Part shown: one piece after another, positions 1 to 7,437 of the stretch
How the letters are laid out: each line of letters opens with the position of its first letter
Position numbering within the stretch: the first letter of the stretch is position 1
NCBI GenBank assembly: GCA_023663505.1
Contig: JAMPHH010000001.1
Span: 4,677 to 34,100 of the forward strand
Source of the DNA: Muribaculum sp.
Lineage (GTDB): Bacteria > Bacillota > Clostridia > Lachnospirales > Lachnospiraceae
Length of the DNA stretch: 29,424 bases
Direction of reading: 5' to 3'
The notes under the pieces: model-generated
What the model was told of the DNA's origin: nothing
Database searches by the model: none
What the model saw: only the letters and a program-made list of their open reading frames with translations
Program-made: the position numbers and the translations under genes

Positions 1-2
1 GG

Positions 3-239
3 GAGGCTGTCAAGATGAATATTCTGGAGATTGGGATACAGCATGGAATTGAGCAAGGGAAGGCACAGGGATTGGAACAGGGAATAGCACAGGGCGTGGA
101 ACAGGGAAAGGTACAGGGTGTGGTTGAAACATGCCAAGAGCTCGGTATATCACAGGGCGATACACTGCTGAAACTGATGGAGAAGTTCTTCCTTACCAAA
201 GACGCCGCCAAGGAACAGTTGAATAAATACTGGCATTAG
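3..239 (+). CDS. C-terminal end of Rpn/PD-(D/E)XK-type protein (partial)
   Basis: The reading frame is open to the left window edge, so this is the 3' end of a longer gene. What is visible is a run of short repeats of the type G-I/L-E/A-Q-G-K/I/V (residues ~8-38), followed by a helical tail ending in NKYWH. Such GxxQG repeats are typical of the C-terminus of the Rpn family (recombination-promoting nuclease / PD-(D/E)XK transposase-like proteins), where a coiled tail follows the nuclease domain. The nuclease core itself lies outside the window, so activity cannot be judged. The internal ATG at 15 has no convincing ribosome binding site and is not taken as the start. The 117 bases to the next gene carry a candidate motility promoter. 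Confidence 0.6.
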   Translation, partial: EAVKMNILEIGIQHGIEQGKAQGLEQGIAQGVEQGKVQGVVETCQELGISQGDTLLKLMEKFFLTKDAAKEQLNKYWH

Positions 240-258
240 ACAGCTAATGGCAAAGAGG

Positions 259-286
259 TTAAGTAATTCCTGATTTTTACCGAAAT
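259..286 (+). promoter_or_regulatory. candidate sigma-28/sigma-D-type promoter
   Basis: TTAAG at 259-263 and CCGAAAT at 280-286 are separated by 16 bases. This resembles the motility sigma factor consensus (TAAA, 15-16 bases, CCGATAT). It lies ~70 bases upstream of the DUF6240-like gene and the flagellin that follows, which fits flagellar class control. The -10 element is not a perfect match. Confidence 0.4.
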
Positions 287-355
287 ATGAGATAAGCGCT
301 TTAAGCACATACCTTTCGATTCCATACGAAGGACAGCAAAGGAGTTATATTATCT

Positions 356-3277
356 ATGAACATAAGCTTTCAGAATCAGGACAAGAGGACAGACGCCGGA
401 ATGACGGGATATCCGGAGCGCGCCGAGCATGGCAGGGACGCCCGTACATCCGCCAAGACAGAGGGGCGGGTTGAGCCGCACGGGAAAGCCTCAACGAAAA
501 GAAACGTTTCCGACTCAGCGAATGTGAGCTTTTCGGCAAGCGAGCTTGGCTTTCAGGGATTTGGCGGCATGGAGGCAGAAGGGCGCGATAAGGGCAAGAC
601 CCTGACCGAACTTCAACAGGAGGCTGCCTATACGGACGTGGGGGTTTCTCAGGATTATATGACAGTTATGTCACATACCATGTCCACGGAGGATTATCAG
701 GAGCTTTCCAAGGAAGGCTTTCATTTTGAATCTCTTGATCCCGAGGAAGCGGTCACGATCGTGGATAAGATCAAGGCGGAGCTGGTGCGCAGCGGGCAGT
801 ATGTCGCAGGCTACACAGATGATCTGGATATGGGGACGTTGGCGGCTGCCGTGGGAAGCGAGTCATTGGCGAGGGCGTTGGCGGACAGCTTTCAGGACAC
901 GGATATTCCGCTCACGGAGGAGAATATCGCCGAGGTGAAGAAGGCTTGGGATATGGCGTCCGGCTTGGATGCGCCCACGGAAGGGTCTTATCAATACATG
1001 GTGGACAATGAGATGGAGCCTGAGATATGGAATTTCTATCTGGCTGAGAACAGCGGCGCCGACCAATATTCACGAAATCCCAATATTCCCCGCAATGATA
1101 TGGCTTTTCTGGCAGATGAAAATATTCAGAAGCAGATTGATCAGGTGCTTGAGCAGGCAGGCTTTGAGTTGGACGAGGAGAACAGACAGGATGCGAAATG
1201 GCTGTTGGAGCATAGACTTCCGCTGACAGAGGATAGTCTTTATCGTTTGAAGGATTTGAAGGAGGCGGTGCTTCCTGTCACGGAGGAGAGCTTTGCGGAG
1301 GCTGTGGCGGAGGCTGTGGCTTCCGGCAAAGATCCCATGCATGCGAATTTATCTGGTAACGGTAAATCCGCGGGCAATATTTACAAGAAGGCGCATGAGC
1401 TTCTGGCGTATTACAGCGCGAGATACGAGGAGCTTACGGAATATGCGGAGGGTGACGCCAAGGAGATACCGGATTGGCTAAGAGACCAAGGGGAGCTGAC
1501 TGCCCGCAAGCATTTGGAGGAGATTCGCCTTCGCATGACGGCGGAGGTGAATGTCCGGCTGTTAAAAAGTGGTTTTGCTATAGACACGGCGCCTATGGAG
1601 GAGCTGATCACGGCGCTGCGGGAAGCAGAGCAGGCTGTGGCGGATATCTATTTTCCTCAGGATGCGGAGGCTGTCGCCAAGTACGAGAATTGGAATCAGA
1701 CCAATCGCGTGATGGAGGACCTGCCGAGTCTCCCTGCACAGCTGATCGGCACGGTGCGCATTGAGACCGCGGGGAATGAGGAAGCCACGATTTTGGAGCA
1801 TTTCCATGCGGAGGGCGTGATTCTCAAGCAGACCTATGAGAGAGCCGGAGAGAGCTATGAAGCGTTGATGACGGCGCCTCGGGCGGATTTGGGAGACAGC
1901 ATGAGCAAAGCCTTCGGCAATGTAGATGAGCTTGTGCGGGAGCTTGGAATGGAGCCTACGGCGGAGAATCAGCGCGCTGTGCGTATTTTGGGCTATAATC
2001 ACATGGAGATTACGGCGGAGAATGTCGCCCGTGTGAAAGAAGCAGATGCTCAGGTGCAGAATCTGATAGAGAAAATGACGCCCGCGGCGACCCTGAAGAT
2101 GCTTCGGGACGGTGTGAATCCGTTGGAGCAAAGCTTTGCTGAATTGAACGAGTATTTTGACGCACAGTCTCCAAGCTATCAGGAGCAGTCGGAGAGTTAT
2201 AGCCGTTATCTCTATGGATTGGAGCAGAATAAGCAGATCACAGCGGAGGAGCGGGAAGCATTTATCGGCGTTTACCGTCTGCTTCGCCAGATTGAGCGCA
2301 AGGATGGCGCGGCGATAGGCGCTGTGGTGAACATGCAGGCGGAATTGCAGTTTTCCAATCTTTTGTCTGCGGTGAGAAGCGGGAAATTCCGGCATATGGA
2401 CGCAAGAGCGACGGATGAACTGGGCGTTTTAAAGGATTTGGTGCAAAAGGGAGAGACGCTCTCTATCTCCGAGCAGATCTCCAAGGGATTCCAAAGAGAG
2501 GAGCTTTCGGAGCTTCGTCATATCACACAGATGGACAGTACTCCCTCGGCGATGCTTGAGAGAGGGGAGATGCCCGTGAACGCGGCGAATCTCCTCGCGG
2601 CACAGAAGCTTGCGCAGGATGGAGAGAGTCCCTTCAAGACCCTTCGGGAGAAGGAGGAGGAATTGAAGGGCGAGACGCCGAGCAGTGCGGTCGAGCTTTG
2701 GGAGCGGCTCTCGGACAAGGAAGATTTTCAGACGCAATATGAGGAATCTGTTGCCGATATGCAGTCACGGGTTGAGGAGCTGACATTGGATTATGCGGAG
2801 AACAGCGTGGACGTGCGGGAGCTTCGCATGGCGCACAGGCAGCTTAGCATTATGGGCGCTCTGTCCAATAATGAGGAATATTTCCTGCCCATGTATGTGG
2901 GGGAGCAGCTTGCGGCGGTACATTTGACCATGGAGCGCAGCGGTAAGGAACGCGGCGGGATCTCGATTGCTGTGGATGTGGGTCAGAGTATGCATATGGA
3001 GGCTCATTTACAGGTCAGAAATAATCGGGTAGAGGGATTTCTTTTGGGAAAAACCTCGGAGGAGGTTATGAAATTGCAGAATACGTCCGATATATTCTGT
3101 GATTTGATTAATAAGAATAGCTCCATGGATTTGGAAGCTATGGAATTACCTGTGGTAAGCGGAGAGAACATAAATGTGACAAGGACGTCGGAAATTAACA
3201 GCCAAGGGGAAGATACCGCCCCGGACAATGGAACGCTGTATCGTGTTGCAAAGCTTTTTTTACAGGCAATAAGATAG
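356..3277 (+). CDS. DUF6240-like large protein upstream of flagellin
   Basis: A 973-aa soluble, strongly acidic, mostly helical protein with no signal peptide or membrane segment. The start is set by AAGGAG at 339-344. Large proteins of this kind, annotated DUF6240, sit next to flagellin in Lachnospiraceae; I assign it by overall resemblance and position, not by a named motif. The first ~75 residues are low-complexity and Gly/Arg/Lys-rich. The middle contains repeated units of the form 'P-x-T-E-E-N/S', each followed by a helix (around residues 185, 285, 305, 550 and 580). The last ~140 residues (LPMYVGEQLAAVHLTM...ISIAVDVG...MEAHLQVRNNRVEGFLLG) read like the C-terminal domain of FliK hook-length control proteins: a beta-rich 'statistics of the output' fold followed by helices. 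A role in flagellar hook or filament export is an inference. It stops 18 bases before flagellin and is probably cotranscribed. Confidence 0.6.
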   Translation: MNISFQNQDKRTDAGMTGYPERAEHGRDARTSAKTEGRVEPHGKASTKRNVSDSANVSFSASELGFQGFGGMEAEGRDKGKTLTELQQEAAYTDVGVSQDYMTVMSHTMSTEDYQELSKEGFHFESLDPEEAVTIVDKIKAELVRSGQYVAGYTDDLDMGTLAAAVGSESLARALADSFQDTDIPLTEENIAEVKKAWDMASGLDAPTEGSYQYMVDNEMEPEIWNFYLAENSGADQYSRNPNIPRNDMAFLADENIQKQIDQVLEQAGFELDEENRQDAKWLLEHRLPLTEDSLYRLKDLKEAVLPVTEESFAEAVAEAVASGKDPMHANLSGNGKSAGNIYKKAHELLAYYSARYEELTEYAEGDAKEIPDWLRDQGELTARKHLEEIRLRMTAEVNVRLLKSGFAIDTAPMEELITALREAEQAVADIYFPQDAEAVAKYENWNQTNRVMEDLPSLPAQLIGTVRIETAGNEEATILEHFHAEGVILKQTYERAGESYEALMTAPRADLGDSMSKAFGNVDELVRELGMEPTAENQRAVRILGYNHMEITAENVARVKEADAQVQNLIEKMTPAATLKMLRDGVNPLEQSFAELNEYFDAQSPSYQEQSESYSRYLYGLEQNKQITAEEREAFIGVYRLLRQIERKDGAAIGAVVNMQAELQFSNLLSAVRSGKFRHMDARATDELGVLKDLVQKGETLSISEQISKGFQREELSELRHITQMDSTPSAMLERGEMPVNAANLLAAQKLAQDGESPFKTLREKEEELKGETPSSAVELWERLSDKEDFQTQYEESVADMQSRVEELTLDYAENSVDVRELRMAHRQLSIMGALSNNEEYFLPMYVGEQLAAVHLTMERSGKERGGISIAVDVGQSMHMEAHLQVRNNRVEGFLLGKTSEEVMKLQNTSDIFCDLINKNSSMDLEAMELPVVSGENINVTRTSEINSQGEDTAPDNGTLYRVAKLFLQAIR

Positions 3278-3295
3278 GGAAAAGCGAGGTAAATT

Positions 3296-4426
3296 ATGAG
3301 AATCAATTACAATGTATCAGCAATGATTTCCAACAACAGTCTGGCAAATAATGACAGTCTGCTGTCCCAGTCTTTACAGAGACTTTCTTCCGGTCTGCAG
3401 ATCAACCGCGCGAAGGACAATCCCGCGGGTTTGGCTATGGCGAACAGGATGAATGCACAATTAGGTGGTCTCGCTGTCGCTAACCAGAATGCCAGTGACG
3501 GCATCTCTGTGATCGAGACGGCTGATGGAGCGCTCTCCGAGGTAGCGGATATGCTGCAGCGTATCAACGAGCTGGCAGTCAAGTCTGCAACGGGTACTCT
3601 GACAGAGGAGGACAGGACGACGATTCAGGACGAGGTGGCACAGCTCAAGGAGGAGATCACACGAATCTCTGAGACGACAGAGTTTAACGGTCAGCCCTTG
3701 TTAAACGGAGCGTTTGAGTCTAAGGGCTTTACCACCAATAATGATCTTAAGGTCAATTCATACAGCACAGATACACCTGTGGGCATTTATACTATTACCG
3801 GTCTCGAGGTTACGAAAAATGCGGACGACGAATTGGAGCTTGTAGGAAATCCTACCCTGCAGACCACGGCAGGTCCCGCGAGCGACCATTTGGCATTTCC
3901 TCAAGATGTGAAAGCGGAGATTCGGGATAATCTTGTGACAATCAAGAATAATAACGGTTTTAAGCTTACTCTGGAGGTTCCGGAGGATGGCATCAATATC
4001 ACGAGTGCTGTTGAGGTGGATGTGACGGGTATCGGCTCTATGCGTCTGCAGATTGGCGCTAACGAGGGTCAGGTGTTGGCGGCGGAGATTCCCGCAGTAA
4101 CCCTGCAGAATATGGGGATAGAGCATACGGATGTAAGTACGGTTGAGGGCGCACAGGAAGCCATTAGTCGCGTGGATGGAGCGATTCAGTATGTATCAAG
4201 TGTCCGCAGTAAAATGGGCGCATATCAGAATCGTCTGGAGTCCACAGTCAACAGCCTGGATATCACCAGTGAGAACATGACTGCTGCGTATTCCCGTATT
4301 ATGGACGTGGATATGGCAGAGGAAATGACACAGTACACCACCGCGCAGGTGTTGACGCAGGCGGGAACGTCTATGCTCGCTCAGGCGAACGAGAGACCTT
4401 CGCAGGTACTTCAGCTCTTGCAGTAA
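3296..4426 (+). CDS. hag: flagellin
   Basis: Filament subunit of the flagellum, 376 aa, exported through the flagellar type III apparatus. The N-terminal D0/D1 region is unmistakable: MRINYNVSAMISNNSL, then LQRLSSGLQINRAKDNPAG and the GISVIETADGALSEVADMLQRINELAV block. The C-terminal D1/D0 region also matches: GAIQYVSSVRSKMGAYQNRL, NSLDITSENMTAAYSRIMDVDMAEEM and SMLAQANERPSQVLQLLQ. The ~130-residue central part (about 145-275) is the variable surface-exposed domain and is moderate in size. The last residues depart slightly from the usual ANQ-P-Q-VLQLL(G/R) ending. GAGG lies 7 bases ahead of the ATG. It follows the DUF6240-like gene and precedes its dedicated chaperone gene. Only one flagellin gene is present in the window. 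Confidence 0.95.
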   Translation: MRINYNVSAMISNNSLANNDSLLSQSLQRLSSGLQINRAKDNPAGLAMANRMNAQLGGLAVANQNASDGISVIETADGALSEVADMLQRINELAVKSATGTLTEEDRTTIQDEVAQLKEEITRISETTEFNGQPLLNGAFESKGFTTNNDLKVNSYSTDTPVGIYTITGLEVTKNADDELELVGNPTLQTTAGPASDHLAFPQDVKAEIRDNLVTIKNNNGFKLTLEVPEDGINITSAVEVDVTGIGSMRLQIGANEGQVLAAEIPAVTLQNMGIEHTDVSTVEGAQEAISRVDGAIQYVSSVRSKMGAYQNRLESTVNSLDITSENMTAAYSRIMDVDMAEEMTQYTTAQVLTQAGTSMLAQANERPSQVLQLLQ

Positions 4427-4470
4427 TCAGTAAAAGGGATGGGGATTAGGTTGAAAAATACATTTTCACA

Positions 4471-4544
4471 AACGAATTTATTCGTTTTGCGAATATTGTG
4501 CCTGCACAATGCGTAAAAACACGCATGAAAGTTCGCAGATTGCG
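4471..4544 (+). promoter_or_regulatory. four consecutive small hairpins between flagellin and fliS
   Basis: Four inverted repeats follow one another. They are AACGAAT-TT-ATTCGTT (4471-4486), ATTGTGC-CT-GCACAAT (4495-4510), TGCGT-6 nt-ACGCA (4510-4525) and CGCA-GAT-TGCG (4534-4544). The last ends just before the fliS ribosome binding site. They could be a terminator or processing site that lowers fliS relative to flagellin, or a translational control region. Confidence 0.45.
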
Positions 4545-4560
4545 GAAAGGCGTGATTATT

Positions 4561-5034
4561 ATGACGAAGGAATGTAAACAGCAATTTACCCTGCGCATCA
4601 CTCAGGCTAATGCCACCGAGATGGTTGTGATTCTATACGAAATGATGTTGTCTTATCTGGACGATGCTGAGGAAGCGACCAAATCCGGGGACAATGCAGC
4701 GCTTGTGGAGGCGATACGCAAGAGCAGAGGCTGTCTGAATGAATTGGAGCAGTCACTGCATATGGAATATGAGCCTGCGGGCAATCTTTTACAGCTTTAC
4801 TTTTATTGCGCCAAGAAACTGGTGCATGCACAGGCCCGCAAGGAAGGTGCGTTGGAGGAGATCCGCAGGATCATAACACCGCTTCGTGACGCCTATGAGC
4901 AGGTTGCGAAGCAGAATCCGAAGGGACCTGTGATGGACAATTCCCAGACCGTATACGCCGGATTGACCTATGGGCGCGGACAATTAACCGAGAACATGGC
5001 TGACCAGGGCGCGAATCGGGGAATGCGTGTATAG
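4561..5034 (+). CDS. fliS: flagellar export chaperone FliS
   Basis: A 157-aa protein that binds the flagellin C-terminus in the cytoplasm and prevents premature polymerisation. The FliS pattern is visible near the N-terminus: FTLRITQANATEMVVILYEMMLSYLDDAEEA, the usual 'A-x-P-x-x-L-I-x-M-L-Y-D-x-x-x-x-x-L' helix with TEMVV in place of PxxLI. Amphipathic helices follow (SRGCLNELEQSLHMEYEPAGNLLQLYFYCAKKL). The start is the ATG at 4561 with AAAGG ahead of it. An upstream in-frame ATG at 4498 would add 21 basic residues encoded by the hairpin leader and is unlikely. The position straight after flagellin supports the call. The C-terminal ~35 residues extend past the normal FliS fold, and their coding sequence overlaps the convergent yaaL-like gene by 51 bases. 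Confidence 0.85.
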   Translation: MTKECKQQFTLRITQANATEMVVILYEMMLSYLDDAEEATKSGDNAALVEAIRKSRGCLNELEQSLHMEYEPAGNLLQLYFYCAKKLVHAQARKEGALEEIRRIITPLRDAYEQVAKQNPKGPVMDNSQTVYAGLTYGRGQLTENMADQGANRGMRV

Positions 5035-5283
5035 GGGAGCGGCTTCTGTGGCTTCCATATGTTCCTCGGCAAGCTCCGTGAGATGGCGGTAACGTTTTTG
5101 CAGGGCATTGATCTCATAAATATAGCTGTCGATCAAATCGACTTCAACTGCGTTGTTGAAACCCGAGTAGGCAATTTCCAAAGCCTGTCGGGTTTTTTCT
5201 ATGGAGTCCTTCAGATTCAGAGTGGTCAGCTCCGCTTCTACGGGAAGTACGGTGTTTACGCTTTGCTTATAAAATATTTTCAT
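4984..5283 (-). CDS. yaaL: YaaL-like DUF2508 protein
   Basis: A small (~99 aa) soluble helical protein. The signature EIAYSGFNNAVEVDLIDSYIYEINALQKRYRHLTELA matches the DUF2508/YaaL pattern (W/A-x-x-A-x-x-x-F-x-x-x-x-D-x-x-L-I-D-x-Y-I-Y-x-I-x-A-x-x-x-R-Y). The function is unknown; in Firmicutes the family is usually encoded next to bofA and recR. Here the BofA-like gene lies on the opposite strand, 213 bases away, instead of directly downstream. The start is taken at the ATG at 5283 preceded by AGAGGGA; in-frame ATGs at 5295 and 5310 are alternatives. The 3' end overlaps the end of fliS convergently by 51 bases. Confidence 0.75.
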   Translation of the reverse strand: MKIFYKQSVNTVLPVEAELTTLNLKDSIEKTRQALEIAYSGFNNAVEVDLIDSYIYEINALQKRYRHLTELAEEHMEATEAAPLYTHSPIRALVSHVLG

Positions 5284-5438
5284 ATTCCCTCTCATTCTGC
5301 CGCATGGCAATAAGGTTTTTGTTACGACTCACGATGCAGTACTTCTTTGTATCATTATAGGCCTGCTACTTGTAAAATATTCCAATTATGGAATTTTTGT
5401 GCAAAAACAACATATCCTTTAATAACAATTTATTGGTG

Positions 5439-5496
5439 CAGTCTATCAGACTGTAATATCGCAGGCATAAGCCCGCGATATGCGGGGGGTATAAGG
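5439..5496 (+). promoter_or_regulatory. leader hairpins with GCGATATGCGGGGG element, copy 1
   Basis: Upstream of the BofA-like gene lies a hairpin CAGTCT-ATC-AGACTG (5439-5453). It is followed by a stronger stem in which ATATCGC pairs with GCGATAT and continues inward through AGGC/GCCC around an ATAA loop, with one A-C mismatch. The sequence GCGATATGCGGGGGGTATAA, which includes the G-rich ribosome binding site, follows directly. A near copy occurs at 14287-14318 before the second TadE-like gene. Confidence 0.65.
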
Positions 5497-5769
5497 ATGG
5501 GAAACGAGACGGGGGTATTGTTGATTGCAGCGGCTTGCGTCGTGGTCTTGATGATTGGAGTTATGCGCAAAAGGGTGGAATGGCTGTTGAATGTAGTCAT
5601 GCGGGGTATCTTGGGCACGGTCGGGATGTATTTTATCAATTCCGCCTTGGCAGCAGCGGGAATTTCTCTGGGTGTGGGGATTAACGCGGTGACTGTTTTG
5701 ACATCCGGAATCCTTGGCCTGCCTGGGCTTGTGGCACTTTACGGTCTGGGTATTTACAAATTATTATAA
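5497..5769 (+). CDS. bofA: BofA-like pro-sigma-K processing inhibitor family membrane protein
   Basis: A 90-aa membrane protein. The first hydrophobic segment is at residues 5-24 and the second around 36-55. The C-terminal part LGVGINAVTVLTSGILGLPGLVALYGLGIY is the hallmark of the BofA family (GxNxxTxxxxGxLGxPGxxxLY). In Bacillus, BofA anchors the SpoIVFB protease complex in the forespore outer membrane during sporulation. Many Clostridia carry family members whose role is not shown, so a sporulation role here is inferred. The ATG at 5497 is preceded by a GGGGGG ribosome binding site that is part of the repeated leader element. No BofA-like residues lie upstream of this start. An AT-rich hairpin follows the stop. 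Confidence 0.8.
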   Translation: MGNETGVLLIAAACVVVLMIGVMRKRVEWLLNVVMRGILGTVGMYFINSALAAAGISLGVGINAVTVLTSGILGLPGLVALYGLGIYKLL

Positions 5770-5774
5770 AAAAT

Positions 5775-5804
5775 TACCAAAAATAATATTTTTTTATTTT
5801 GGTA
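5775..5804 (+). terminator. AT-rich inverted repeat after BofA-like gene
   Basis: TACCAAAA (5775-5782) and TTTTGGTA (5797-5804) are perfectly complementary, with a T-rich region between the arms. It lies just after the stop and directly abuts the -35 box of the Tad promoter. It is a weak terminator or an operator-like repeat. Confidence 0.4.
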
Positions 5805-5805
5805 C

Positions 5806-5833
5806 TTGTCAAGAATCGAAATTATGATATAAT
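5806..5833 (+). promoter_or_regulatory. sigma-A promoter of the Tad operon
   Basis: TTGTCA (5806-5811), a 16-base spacer and TATAAT (5828-5833) with an upstream TG (extended -10). The predicted start is near 5840, giving an ~80-base leader. The leader contains a perfect hairpin GGACAG-GCT-CTGTCC (5859-5873) before the first Tad gene. Confidence 0.75.
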
Positions 5834-5920
5834 AACCTTACTTCTAAAAGTTCTAACTGGACAGGCTCTGTCCACTATTTCTCAAGATGCAATCAAATAA
5901 TATGAAAAGGAGTTGATGAA

Positions 5921-6424
5921 ATGGCTATGCTGTTTGTGTCTCTAATTGTAGTTTGTGTCTTTGATTATGTAAAACAAAAAATTCCGAACCCGTTAATCTT
6001 ATTGATCTTACTGGCGGGAGCGGGACGAGGATTCTATCAGGAGGGCTTGTGGGGAGCGGGAATCTATGTGTTAAAGTCGGTGATTGTCCTCTTTCTCCTG
6101 TATCCCGTCTTTCGGATTGGGGGTCTGGGGGCGGGTGATGTAAAGCTTTTGAGTGTATGCTCAGGATACTTTTTAACAGATCAAATCTTATTTTTTCTAT
6201 TCTTTTCTATGCTGATTTCGGCAGCGGTTTCCATGATTAAGCTATTGCAGGAGCGAGACGCGCGGGACAGAGTGCGGTATTTTGTCGAGTATTGCGGGGC
6301 GGTGGCTCGAAGCGGCAAATGGCGGCTGTATCTGCCGGAAAAGAATGCGAAGAAATTATCGGGAGTGTGTATGTCAGGACCTATTTTGTGCAGTGTGTTG
6401 CTGGGATTGGGGGGAGTCTATTGA
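5921..6424 (+). CDS. tadV: A24-family prepilin peptidase (TadV/CpaA-like)
   Basis: A polytopic membrane aspartyl protease of 167 aa that cuts the short leader of Flp-type prepilins. The two catalytic aspartates are visible: Asp15 in CVFDYVKQKIPN (the D-x-x-x-x-x-I-P-N motif) and Asp73 in GLGAGDVKLL (the GxGD motif). There are about four to five hydrophobic segments, with a hydrophilic loop around 108-150 before a last short hydrophobic stretch. AAGGAG precedes the ATG. It is the first gene of the pilus operon, and its TGA overlaps the TTG start of the next gene (TTGA). It lacks the N-terminal methylase domain, as usual for Tad peptidases. A second enzyme of this family is encoded at 13776. 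Confidence 0.9.
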   Translation: MAMLFVSLIVVCVFDYVKQKIPNPLILLILLAGAGRGFYQEGLWGAGIYVLKSVIVLFLLYPVFRIGGLGAGDVKLLSVCSGYFLTDQILFFLFFSMLISAAVSMIKLLQERDARDRVRYFVEYCGAVARSGKWRLYLPEKNAKKLSGVCMSGPILCSVLLGLGGVY

Positions 6425-7437
6425 ACGAGAAAAAAGAATCTGTACTGGTACTCTGTGACAAGGAGGAAGAGTACGCACAGCTGATGACGGAGTATATTCG
6501 GACGCACAGGGAGCTGCCTTGGAGTCTTCATACTTATACAGATGTGGAGGAGCTTTTGCGTCAGGAGAAGGACAGTGCCATTGATGTGATGGCTGTGGCG
6601 GAGAGAACCTATCAGGATAAATTATCTGCCCTGCGACCTGTGAGAACGATTATTTTGAATGAGAGCGGATTGATGAAGTGGGACGAATTTGTCAATGTGG
6701 ACAAATATCAGCAGGCGCAGAACGTGCTGCAGAAGATTTTAGAGGTGTATCTTGAGATATCGGATATGGTTGCCCCGTGTATGCAAGGGCTTGGAAATAC
6801 GCGGTTTATCGGAATATATTCTCCGGTCAGGCGTTGTATGCAGACAACCTTCGCGCTGACCATTGCTCAATTGTTGGCGGCAAGGTATCGAACACTTTAT
6901 TTGAACTTTGAGCATTATGTGGGAATCTCTGAGTTGGCGGCGGAGGTGGGGGCAAGGGATATGGCAGATCTGCTTTACTTTCTGACAGCGGAAAAGGAGA
7001 AATTTCAGCTGCGGCTGCAGACAATCGTAAAGCATAAGGGGAATCTGGATTATGTGCCGCCCATGAAATCAGGACAGAATCTTCTCTCCATATCGGCAAA
7101 GGAATGGGGGCGTCTGCTGCAGCAGATTGAGGAGCTTGATGAATACGACTTTGTGATCATGGATTTAAGTGAGAGTATGCAGGGTTTATTTGATATTTTG
7201 CGTTTCTGCACCAAGGTCTACACATTGACAAGGGAGGATCGGATTGCTCAGGGGAAGCTCTCCGAGTATGAGCGGATTCTGACAGCCTATGACTATGAGG
7301 ACGTGTTAGAGAAAACGCACAAGTGTATGGCGCCCTTGGTCAAGAGGATTCCCGAGGAGCTGGAGCAGTACACAAAGGGAGAGATGGCGAATTTTGTTCG
7401 GGGAATCCTGAGAGAACTGGAGGATGATATGGCATGA
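6421..7437 (+). CDS. tadZ: TadZ/CpaE-like localisation protein with degenerate P-loop
   Basis: A 338-aa cytoplasmic protein in the tadZ position. The N-terminal ~110 residues look like a degenerate receiver-type alpha/beta domain (SVLVLCDKEEEYAQLM). The second part is a MinD/ParA-like fold: FIGIYSPVRRCMQTTFALTIAQLLAARYRTLYLNFE, later YDFVIMDLSESM. In the family the P-loop is normally SPV-G-G/R-C-G-K-TT. Here the sequence is SPVRRCMQTT, so the Walker lysine and the preceding glycine are replaced by Gln and Met. ATP hydrolysis is therefore doubtful; TadZ proteins act as polar hubs that recruit the pilus machine, and loss of catalysis has been noted within the wider family. The start is TTG at 6421, preceded by GGGGGAG and overlapping the previous stop. 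An upstream ATG at 6292 lies inside the peptidase gene and is rejected. Confidence 0.75.
   Translation: MNEKKESVLVLCDKEEEYAQLMTEYIRTHRELPWSLHTYTDVEELLRQEKDSAIDVMAVAERTYQDKLSALRPVRTIILNESGLMKWDEFVNVDKYQQAQNVLQKILEVYLEISDMVAPCMQGLGNTRFIGIYSPVRRCMQTTFALTIAQLLAARYRTLYLNFEHYVGISELAAEVGARDMADLLYFLTAEKEKFQLRLQTIVKHKGNLDYVPPMKSGQNLLSISAKEWGRLLQQIEELDEYDFVIMDLSESMQGLFDILRFCTKVYTLTREDRIAQGKLSEYERILTAYDYEDVLEKTHKCMAPLVKRIPEELEQYTKGEMANFVRGILRELEDDMA

Noticed and set aside
1562..2395. 277-codon minus-strand open frame
   Set aside because: It lies fully inside the DUF6240-like gene, has no ribosome binding site, and its His/Leu/Arg-rich composition is that of a shadow frame.
5454..5496. Known riboswitch (c-di-GMP, preQ1) in front of the BofA-like gene
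   Set aside because: The conserved bases of these classes are not present; left as an unassigned leader element.
6292..6420. N-terminal extension of the TadZ-like gene from ATG at 6292
   Set aside because: It would overlap the peptidase gene by 133 bases without a ribosome binding site; TTG at 6421 has a good site and the family start.
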